Below are positions 56,202 through 64,000 of a stretch of DNA of 64,000 nucleotides, piece after piece. A model generated the notes under the pieces. It was not told where the DNA came from and did not search any database. It worked only from the letters and a program-made list of their open reading frames with translations. Position 1 is the stretch's first letter. Every line of letters starts with the position of its first letter. This stretch comes from Nematopogon swammerdamellus (taxonomy: Eukaryota; Arthropoda; Insecta; Lepidoptera; Adelidae), in the NCBI GenBank assembly GCA_946902875.1, contig OX336336.1, positions 7,596,545 to 7,660,544 on the forward strand, in the 5' to 3' direction. The translations under genes were made by a program, and so were the position numbers.

Positions 56202-59200
56202 CTGTAAATCAACATTATATTATATGTATACGTATATTATATGCATTTTGTCAGCCTCGATAGCTCAGTGGTGCAGACAGTCAACTGTCGCTATTGAATG
56301 TTAAGCAACGCTGGGTGCGGTCAGTATTTGGATGGGTGACCGCTGACCGTTGGAGGCTGACCGTGGTTCGGATTCCTCGTAAAACTGTAGGTCCCTTCCC
56401 TCCTTATCTTACTTGGTGGTAGGGTTTAACCCGCCCGGGTTGGTACCACCGCACTGAATGAAACGTCGGTCGAAACGGCTATGTAAATAGTTTGTGTTTT
56501 CCGACCAGCAGGTCTATTCTTGTAAATTCTGACAGCGGAATCAGCGCTGTTGCGGCGCTGAGAGCCACTTTGGTAAGTGGCTCTCAGCGCCACAACAGCG
56601 CTGATTCCGCTGTCAGAATTTACAAGAATAGACCTGCTGTTCAGTGTAGCCGGCACGATCAAAGGGGGAAGCACTGACATGGCACCTAGTTCACCCAGTG
56701 TTATGGGCTGACATCACGGACGTTGTAGGTGATGTAGGCAACCGTGTCAGTTTCCATAAAAAAATATATCCCTTAGGTGAAGAATATTAGGTACCTATGT
56801 AGGTACACATTCTCATACAAAGGCATTTTTTTATGTAATCCAGTATGGGTGGCTGAGTCGGAGGGGCCAAAGGACGTGCTCCGACCAGCCAATATCACCT
56901 CCGATAATGTAGGTGCTATACCGGAGACTTCCCTGGGTTGCTGGCTATGCTGGACTAGAGGAGAACACAACCGAGGCTGTTATGCGGCCATCTTAGATCC
57001 AGTACGGTGTTAGCAACCCAGTCGGCTACAATTTGAGCCTACCACAGTAAGGGTACCTACTTAGTCGGGATATTATGATGGTAGGTCAGGGGTTGATGGT
57101 ATGAATTATTTCCTTGCCATTATTATTTCCATAACAATCAAACCCTAAATTAAATAAATATGTTGAACCATTTGTACCATAATATAAGTTCGGATCTTTC
57201 TAGCTACAAACACTGAACTGAACGAACGGACAAATTTTATAGCCAGTTCGACTGGCCTTCACTCGGTGCGTGGTACCAATCCGGGCAGGTTTGGACTAAG
57301 ACAATCGCATCAGCCCACCTTGCATTCATCCTTAAGGACAGTCGGCTCTCGGAACTCGACACCGTTATCGCCGATGAGCTTCATCGAGGCCGCGACCGGC
57401 TCGGTAGTTGGCGCTGCACCGTCGCAGGTGTACGTGAAGTTCTGCACTGCTGACGTTGACAGCAGGCGGAGGAAACGCAGCTGGATGGTGCCGGCCGATG
57501 CGTAGGAGATCTGTACGTTTTACATAATTCACAGCTTCGTTTTATAAATATGAAACATGCAAAAGCAATAACCAGAAACTACGCCTGGAGCCAATATGAC
57601 GCCTCGTCACACTGGTTGATGAAATGAAATGAATTATTTATTTCTCCTACACAAATATTAAACGAAAATAAGAAAACGATAACAAGAAAGAAACCTGAAT
57701 GAGAAAAAAACCGGCAGTCGCGGGTAAAAAACTCGCGCACCGAAGTTGCCGTAGGTACCACAAAAAGAAAACATTGAAAAAAAACATGTTTCTTGTATGG
57801 GAGCCTCCCTTAATTTTTAACTTTTTCTATTTTTTATTATTTGTTATATCCGTCATAGTAAACTATTCTGTGAAAATTTCAACCGGCTGCCTATTACGGT
57901 TCCAAAGAGCAGTAGGACAGACAGACAGACAGGCGGCGTAGGATTAGTAATACGCTTCCGTACGGGATACGGAAACCTAACTAAAAGGAACCAACTCAGC
58001 ATTTTTTCTGTAGGATCGTGCCCTACAGTGCTGTTCTTCAGTTCACTCTTTTTAACATTTTTCTGATAAATTTAATCAGACCAATAAAATTAAATACATA
58101 AACAATAACATGAATGCGAAACAAAAAATAACCTACTTAACCTTTCTTCCGCCGGCGCCGCGCGAGAACTGCCTCCCTAAAAAGCTGCGACTTTTTCGCA
58201 GGGGCGATTCGTTACGCAAGGAGAATAAAAACTTTTTTACGGAAGAAAAATATCGAACACCTATAGGAAATTTAGCATGGTTGTAATCCTTATAAAATGT
58301 CCTACAAATTTATCTATAACTTGTAGTGCTCTGACTTTTGTTTTGATTCCAAATTGTGAGTTGAACATTGCACGAACATTTCACTTACCAAATATAGTGA
58401 GGCTATGTTTTGTTTCGATTTTACACTCGCCAATGGATAAAAACTTCCAATAATAACACATTCACTTCATAAATATTGTATTCTTTCGAATTTATACAAA
58501 AACACAAACAAACTAATGACTAAAAACATCAAAAATCATTTTTAATCGGGGCGTGGTCGCGGCGAATTCGCGCGCGAACATGTACGTTCGTCGCCACTGC
58601 TCGAAAACAACTGAAGAGATCTTTAATTTTGTGCTCTAGCGTGGCGACAAAGTGAATCATTTCGAGAAGGGCATAACTTCACCTTTTTTTGGAAGTATAA
58701 TTGAACCTTATCCACATATTGAAAGAGTGCGTATTTAAATGCCGAAAGTCACTAGTCATGTTGCTGCAGATCTACGCTTAGGCAGTTAGAGGGCGATGCG
58801 CAGATCTGCGCTTGGGCATTCGAAAGGTTAATATAGGTATAGATAGGTATATATAACACAACAAAGAATTTGATTCAAAATCGAAGAAGAAAAAAATAAC
58901 AAGTAAGTAAATCAAGGTGACAAGGTACAGTTGCCGGCAGCACGAGCTTTAGAAAGAGAACATCTGGTTGTAGAGCGTCGCCCCTGTCGCACGAACTCGC
59001 ACGTCTCTGTGCGACAGGGACGACGCTTTACAACCGAACTGTCTCTTTCTAAAGCTCGATGTTAATTATTTACTGGCGGAAGTGGCGGATATGCAACTCA
59101 TAGAAATCCTTCGTTAGCACATGTGGTAGTATCATGTCATGAGACAATTCCTGGTGAATTGATGAATGATTCATGACATCAGCCATTTGGTTTCGGTACT

Positions 59201-62200
59201 GCTGGGCACGGTCTTCTTTTACTATTAATTAAGAGGGGTTTCTTTCAGTGTCCAACTCCAACTGACTTTGAGAACAGAAACTCCTTGATTATTACACATT
59301 GAAAACACATTTCAAGGTAAAATAATATAGGTAGGTATGAGAAGGAACAACGCTTTGGTTACCTACTATCTCGTAGGTCACTTACTATCACTTTAAACGT
59401 GGCAAGGACGGACTTATTGAAATTTCCTCCAGTCGACCCGTTTTACATGACATCTGAACCACGGAAATGATGAAGGTACATATTCTAAACTGATTCAGAA
59501 AAAAATCATTGGACATCAAACCTTGGACCTCTCGTAAGAGAAGCCGGCGGGTGCCCAGCCCAGCCGCCGCTTTAGAAAGTGACAATACCTTGAAACCTCC
59601 AGCAAGTTTGGAGAAGCGCACAGGTCCTGCCGTGGTCGCTGGAGCAGTGATATGGGTCCCCGTGGGTAACGCAGCCGTATGCGGGTCGGCTGACACGCAG
59701 GTGGTGGAACCGCGGCAGTACGCCGATACTGGGGCGCCGCCGCCGCGAGGATCCACCCAGTACCAACCTGTGTGCGGGACAGAGTGGCCGTCAAAGAGTA
59801 AAGTAATATAGGGGCCGTGGATCGGAACGGGATCGAATTGGATTCGAATTTCGAAGTTGTATCTATCAAGTTATATGTATGTATGTATTTAACGAACAGT
59901 ACCTAACTGTTATGGCTCGGCTACACGGTGGCCGATTGTATCACCAACTGAAAAGTTTTGTTGAGTTGGGCATCCAACCACAGAAAAATTCTGTGGTTGG
60001 ACTTGGAACCCAACTTTTTAGTCAGGGGCCGGCTTTTCGGCGGATGTTTTCGTTTACGAAGACACCTTCGTAAATCCCGTTAATGACTCGCCAGCAGACA
60101 AAAGACTTTGCCAGCAGACTTAACGTCAATATTATTCTTTTCGTAGGTATTATTTTAGATCGAAAACTCAAAATATCCGTAGGTACATAACAAAAAATTA
60201 CTACTTGTTATATATAAAAGGGAAAGTGTCTGGGAAGGGAACATACATAATGTTTTGAGTTATACTCCGGAACCATTGAACACATTTTTAATGCGGTTTG
60301 CACCATTGGAAAAGTAGTTCTTGAGGCTCACTATAGGCTATATAACATGACGCTAAATAGCCTTAGGGCTGAGCAGTATCAAAGAAAGTATAGTATGGAT
60401 GAGAGAGAGAGAAAGAGAAGCGATCGTTTATTATCATGTTTGCTTTTAAATCGGATTTGCTATAAAACGGAGTCTACCGCGAAGCCGCGGGCAAAAGCTA
60501 GTAGTTATATATATAAACTGAAAAAACTATTTAAAAAAATATAAAAACCGCCTTCAAAAATGTATGAAATAAAAAAATAAAAATCGAACCCTAGAGTTGA
60601 AGGCGGTCGGTTATTTTTGCTTGCTTTAGCACCACCGCCTTCAACTCTAGGGTTCGATTTTTATTTTTTTATTTCATACATTTTTGAAGGCGGTTTTTAT
60701 ATTTTTTTAAATGGTTTTTTATTTCACAGTTTTTTTAGTAATTTTTATTTGCTTTTAATGTACTCGGCGGAATCGCTCGGCCTTCGGCCTCGCGATTCCG
60801 CCTCGATTTCCAATCCGATCTTGACCAAAAAAAAAATGGGACCACCTTGGAGCTAGACTGAACCGAACACAAAAAGAATCATCGAAATCGGTTCACAATT
60901 GGGGAAGATATTGCTGAACATACATAAAAAAAATACATACAGCCGAACATAGAAGCTCCTCCTTTTTTGAAGTCGGTTAAAAATAAAATGTCTGATGTTA
61001 TAGCAATATACATAAGTACAGGAACAGATCTCAATAAAGCAGACTCAGTTTACCGTCCAGAAGCGCCGGGTAAGCAGCATGCAAGTCACGACACGAGCGC
61101 GCGGGTTGCTCCCGCGTGCCGCGCGGCCGCCGCGCGGCTTCCAGCTCCGCGCGCGCCGCCACCACCCCCGCCAGCACAGCACCAGCCCACTCCTCGCCTC
61201 GAAGGTCAACAACCAGATATTACATTCAGATTCAGGTGTTTATATTTCACCATAAATAACACACAATGTTAAAAAACAATATTTCTTTAACACAAATCTT
61301 ATGCCGGCTGTACACACTCGGCGAGAGCCGAGCCGAGGGCGCACCATGTACGAATGTACGAATGAAAGGTCTGTCGAAACGGCTATGTAAATAGTTTGTG
61401 TTTTCCGCCCAGTTCAGTGTAGCCGGCACGACCGAAGGGAAGCACTGACGTGGCACCAATTTCACCCGGTGTTATGGGCTGACATCACGGATGTTGTAGG
61501 TGATGGTAGTCAAACGTGTCAGTTCACATAAAAAAAAAATTACGTACACACTTGGTGTTATCAGTTGAACTGCAGATACCCGCCACGATGGACCTAGAAA
61601 CTGCTGCTGCATTTTGTCTTTTTGCTGCTAGTTATTAAAATTATTTAGCTGTATATCATAAAAAAAAGATTACCAAGCCGTGGCGAAGAAGAAGGTGGTG
61701 GATGGTTACGATGGAAACGCGTCGTCACTCAAACACAGTTAGCGGGCAACTAACTAAACGTACGAGTTACGAGTGTGCACATGCTCGCTCTCGTTTTCCT
61801 CGCGAGGCATCACGAGTCACGACCACGACATCACGATGAGTGTGTACATGGCGCTCTCGTCTCGTCTCGCCCTCTCTCGTCTCGCCTCTCGGTCGTGTGT
61901 CGGTTTTTGGTCCCGATCATTTTTTGGTACGATCGTGAAATAAGAAGAACACCTGGGTGTGGTCAGAACTCGGATGAGTGACCTTTGAGGCTGGCCGTGG
62001 CTCGGATTTCACGCAAAACTGTAGGTCCCTTCCTTACTAGGTGGTGGGTTTAACCCGTCCCTACTGATACCTACAATCGTTCTGAATGAAAGATCGGTAG
62101 AAGGGGCTATGTACCTAAATAGTTAAGTGTACTGGCATGGCACCTAGTTCACGAAGGTGCCACAGGCTGACATTCACGGGGGTAGTAGGTGATGTAGTCA

Positions 62201-62782
62201 TGTCGTAGAACCATGTCGGGTTCTTTTACAGAAATATGAATAAAGGTGATCTGCTGTTTGATGTCTGATGATGATGACCAAGCGTCTGGCCCGCCCCCGT
62301 CATATTGACCATCATGGCGCGCGACGGTTGGCAGAGAACAAGGAGAGGAAACAAAATAATGAGGTTATTTAGAGAAATTGGTGAAAATTCAAGAACATTC
62401 CTAATATCTAGCTAGTGGATAGGTAAGTCCGGTGACGTGCGTTCCAAGGCTTTCTTCATACTCCGCATAAGCCTAGAAATTCAAAGATAGAACGCTGTAT
62501 GAGTCCTAGGGACTACTACGGCTGCCTCGACTGAACTAGAAGATTTATTTTATTAATAGGTTCATGTTTAGTTTTATTTTGTTAGATAGATAGGTAAGTT
62601 TTGTTTTAGGTTAGTTTTAGTTAAGTTCTTTCTGATATTTAATTTTTATATTCTTTGTATAAATTGGTTTTCAATAAAGTATTAATAAATGAAAAGAAAA
62701 AAAAACTATCAAGCGTATGTCTTTACCTTTTTCAGCGTGATCACCTTTTGCATTGGTTTCTCCACCAGACCCTTCGGGAGAC
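56064..62782 (-). CDS. Fibrillar procollagen alpha chain, 3' end with C-propeptide (COLFI) domain; 5' part outside window
   Basis: Secreted extracellular-matrix collagen; the C-propeptide selects and nucleates chain trimers in the ER before cleavage. Exons in transcript order 62782-62727, 61197-61054, 59767-59589, 57510-57319 and 56201-56064 have consensus splice sites and matching phases. They encode about 235 residues: PARSCRDLHAAYP, GWYWVDPRGG, SAYCRGSTTC, GGFKISYASAG, IQLRFLRLLSTSAVQNFTYT, VLKDECK, ERLPIVDFQ and FGFTAGPICFS then stop. Each matches vertebrate COLFI landmarks (CRDL, YWIDPN, QLAFLRLL..QNITYHC, RLPIVD, GPVCF) in the same order. The cysteines usually numbered 2 and 3 are absent. 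No Gly-X-Y exon is convincing before the right edge. Tail-to-tail with the DAXX-like gene. Confidence 0.88.
56248..56765 (+). mobile_element. Full-length S1 SINE with tRNA/5S-like head, interrupted by a MITE
   Basis: Head: TAGCTCAGTGG (tRNA A-box-like, 56260), then AAGCAACGCTGGG and GGATGGGTGACCG (5S rRNA internal-control-region-like, 56302-56342), then GGTTCGGATTCC (tRNA B-box-like, 56364). Body: GTAGGGTTTAACCCGCCCGG, GTCGGTCGAAACGGCT, GTTATGGGCTGACATCACGG; A-rich tail. A 134-bp palindrome sits inside (56506-56639). In the collagen gene, within the intron before the last exon. Confidence 0.88.
56506..56639. mobile_element. Nested near-perfect palindromic MITE
   Basis: 65-base arms CAGCAGGTCTATTCTTGTAA...GAGAGCCACTT and complement, one mismatch (GCGG/GTGG), loop of about four bases. 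It splits the S1 sequence between TTTTCCG(a)CC and TTCAGTGTAGCC, proving later insertion. Confidence 0.92.
56828..57052 (+). mobile_element. S3 repeat
   Basis: ATGTAATCCAGTATGGGTGG, CCGACCAGCCAATATCACCT and GCTGTTATGCGGCCATCTTA, in the last collagen intron. Confidence 0.75.
57319..57510 (-). CDS. Fibrillar collagen COLFI exon with the LRFLRLL core
   Basis: 64 codons between AACGTACAG and GTGGGC. Starts ISYASAGTIQLRFLRLL, then AVQNFTYTCDG (matching QNITYHC), KLIGDNGVEF and VLKDECK (matching VLEDGC). NFT is the conserved N-glycosylation sequon position. Confidence 0.92.
57870..57985. repeat. GTCTGTC-type repeat (inverted)
   Basis: CAACCGGCTGCCTATTACGG, ACAGACAGACAGACAGGCGG and TACGCTTCCGTACGG. 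Confidence 0.6.
57990..58940. other. Collagen intron sequence, nothing else recognised
   Basis: AT-rich with a CG-rich scrap at 58545-58600 (GGGGCGTGGTCGCGGCGAAT). Confidence 0.4.
58943..59058. mobile_element. Foldback MITE with CGAGCTTTAGAAAGAGA arms, copy 2
   Basis: Outer arms CGAGCTTTAGAAAGAGA / TCTCTTTCTAAAGCTCG are perfect. Inner arms GGTTGTAGAGCGTCG / CGACGCTTTACAACC and CCTGTCGCAC / GTGCGACAGG continue the stem. Related to 14539-14668. Confidence 0.88.
59589..59767 (-). CDS. Fibrillar collagen COLFI exon with YWVDP
   Basis: Acceptor CCGCACACAG, donor AAG|GTATTG. Encodes GWYWVDPRGGGAPVSAYC, STTCVSADP and VRFSKLAGGFK. Equivalent to GYYWIDPNQGC...VYC, but two residues shorter and without the Gly-Cys of the calcium loop. 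Confidence 0.87.
60255..60360 (+). repeat. GCGGTTTGCACC repeat tail
   Basis: TATACTCCGGAACCATTGAA, AATGCGGTTTGCACCATTGG and AGTAGTTCTTGAGGCTCACT; relative of 920-1065. Confidence 0.6.
60541..60988. mobile_element. Non-autonomous foldback element, copy 2
   Basis: Inverted repeat 60543-60698 and hairpin GCGGAATCGC/GCGATTCCGC (60767-60801) as in 3673-4106, ending TTTTGAAGTCGGTTAAAAAT. In the collagen intron. Confidence 0.85.
61054..61197 (-). CDS. Fibrillar collagen exon with CRDL, start of COLFI domain
   Basis: Encodes EEWAGAVLAGVVAARAELEA, RRPRGTREQPARSCRDLHAA and YPALLDG, ending in phase 1 before GTAAAC. PARSCRDL is the classic opening of the C-propeptide. The upstream border is uncertain: TTCGAG at 61202-61198 has a poor pyrimidine tract but gives the right phase. 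The exon is GC-rich and Ala/Arg-rich, unlike its neighbours. Confidence 0.78.
61350..61540 (+). mobile_element. S1 SINE body and tail
   Basis: GAATGAAAGGTCTGTCGAAA, GCCGGCACGACCGAAGGGAA, GTTATGGGCTGACATCACGG and an A-rich tail. Confidence 0.8.
61945..62240 (+). mobile_element. Diverged S1 SINE with the 5S-like head
   Basis: ACCTGGGTGTGGTCAGAACT, CGGATGAGTGACC, GGCCGTGGCTCGGATTTCAC and CTGTAGGTCCCTTCCTTACT keep the order of the 56.25-kb head; the body is degraded. Confidence 0.75.
62727..62782 (-). CDS. Probable collagen exon (telopeptide or degenerate Gly-X-Y)
   Basis: A 56-base open segment between GTTCGTTTCAG and G|GTAAAG on the minus strand encodes SPEGSGGETNAKGDHAEK. Gly occurs at several third positions but the Gly-X-Y register is broken. 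Its phases fit the CRDL exon exactly (G|GC gives Gly). Could also be chance. Confidence 0.5.
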
Positions 62783-63400
62783 CTGAAACGAACACGTAAA
62801 TTATACATGCTACAAGACGAATGATCAATATCCACCACTCTTAACTGTACTGTATTAGCATAGGCGTGCCGAGGACCGTTTGGGGTTTCAAACCCCCCGC
62901 CCCCCTCCCCCCCCCCATTGTCTTTTTTGTTGCTTGGTCAGTGTTATATATTTTTTTAAACTACAATATTCGAATGCCCGTGGGTGCTGTCGGACTACAC
63001 CTCTTCGTTAGTCTGACGCGCACGATAGGTCGTGCTTCCCATAAAAAAAAATCAAAATTTTGCACACTATATTCCTAATGCAATGGTCCAATTTTCTTTG
63101 ATGAGATCTGAACCGCCCCCAAACTGGGGGCGGTTCAGATTCCCGGGAGGTAGAATCCTGGGGTGCGTATAGGTAACACGATTACATGATAAACGTTATA
63201 TCAAATATAGTCCAGGAAACGAGGAAATTCCTTGTATGGGCTCTTCGGACTAATTCCTCTGTCGCTGAAACTTTGCAGTGTGATAGAGTAGTGTTTAAAA
63301 TATACGTTTGACAAATTATCTAGGATTTTTGATGTTTGGAAGTTAGGTATTAAAATGAATGAATGCCTAAAAATGAAAATCGCTTATAACTGCTGATGAA
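62783..63400. other. No exon recognised; small inverted repeat
   Basis: CTGAACCGCCCCCA and TGGGGGCGGTTCAG at 63109-63138 form a perfect hairpin. A homopolymer-rich C tract is at 62899-62920. No Gly-X-Y exon was found on the minus strand. Confidence 0.5.
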
Positions 63401-63402
63401 AA

Positions 63403-63815
63403 ATTGCTCCGTCCGAAATTCCTTCGGTATATGATATTATATATTAATAAGAGTATATATTAACATTATCTAGGAAAATTTCGATTTCGAATAGGCAGAA
63501 ATTTGAAAATATCTATTTTGTATCACAACTTCTTCAGAAAAATTGCTCTGTCAATTTTAATTTTTTTATATGTCTTAATTTATTTAAATATATCGCTTTT
63601 GACAATTATCTAGGAAATTTTCCATATCGATCACACCTTTACAGATTTTCGGCAATAATTCGCTGTGAAAAATTGCTCCGTCCGAAATTCCTTCGGAATA
63701 TGATATTATATATTAATAAGAGTATACATACAACATTATCTAGGAAAATTTCGATTTCGAATAGGCAGAAATTTGAAAATACCTATTTTGTATCACAACT
63801 TCTTCAGAAAATTTA
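63403..63815. repeat. Direct duplication, ~150-bp blocks 265 bp apart
   Basis: GAAAAATTGCTCCGTCCGAA, TATTAATAAGAGTAT and TTTCGATTTCGAATAGGCAG occur in the same order from about 63403 and from about 63668. Confidence 0.85.
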
Positions 63816-64000
63816 CCATATAAATGCCAAAAGGCACCAACCCACAAATTGGTTAAAAAGAGTTAAATATATCAATCGAGAGCTAATCAACCCTCTATTT
63901 TTTGCAGAAAAGACCCAGGCAGGCTACTTGGTATATACTAATAGGTTTCTACACATTCGTCCGCCCAATTGAGGTATATCGCAACAGCAGAACAGAATTA

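Noticed and set aside
63673..63972. 99-codon frame at the right edge
   Set aside because: Starts inside the 265-bp duplicated repeat, AT-driven composition, no recognisable domain.

Overview
The window looks like nuclear DNA of a moth or butterfly (Lepidoptera). It is AT-rich, has compact GT-AG exons in long introns, and is dense with short interspersed repeats, foldback elements and decayed jockey-type LINEs. GTCTGTC tails, TACCTAC tracts and a TTAGG telomere-type motif also fit. The species cannot be named from the sequence alone. No rRNA operon, bona fide tRNA, CRISPR array or bacterial-type operon was seen.

Four protein genes can be assembled exon by exon with matching splice phases. (1) 7529-15418 (+): a 276-residue 1-acylglycerol-3-phosphate O-acyltransferase, six coding exons. 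(2) 22829-19145 (-): the NEDD8-conjugating enzyme UBC12/UBE2M, 184 residues, four exons. (3) 26745-48972 (+): a DAXX-like histone H3.3 chaperone of about 1623 residues, seven coding exons. (4) 62782-56064 (-): the 3' end of a fibrillar procollagen gene (five exons, C-propeptide/COLFI domain); its triple-helix part should lie beyond the right edge.

Layout: 1-7.5 kb is repeats, including a ~67-bp minisatellite at 1.3-2.6 kb. 7.5-16.3 kb is the acyltransferase. 16.3-19.1 kb is intergenic with a LINE RNase H fragment. 19.1-22.8 kb is UBC12, with a LINE tail in an intron. 22.8-26.7 kb separates the head-to-head UBC12 and DAXX-like genes and is packed with foldback elements carrying tRNA-like promoters. 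26.7-49.4 kb is the DAXX-like gene, whose introns hold an antisense jockey relic, a hAT-like element with an 8-bp target duplication, a mariner-type MITE and SINEs. 49.4-56 kb is intergenic with a ~180-bp tandem satellite and a GC-rich island. 56-62.8 kb is the collagen 3' end. 62.8-64 kb is AT-rich with a 265-bp duplication.

The genes are not an operon or pathway cluster: ER phospholipid synthesis, neddylation, chromatin/SUMO biology and extracellular matrix. The points of most interest are the domain architecture of the DAXX-like protein (N-terminal SUMO-interaction motif, ~700-residue disordered insert with a 12-residue tandem repeat, then helical bundle and histone-binding domain), a fibrillar collagen C-propeptide lacking both inter-chain cysteines and the calcium loop, and a SINE head that combines tRNA boxes with a 5S rRNA-like control region.
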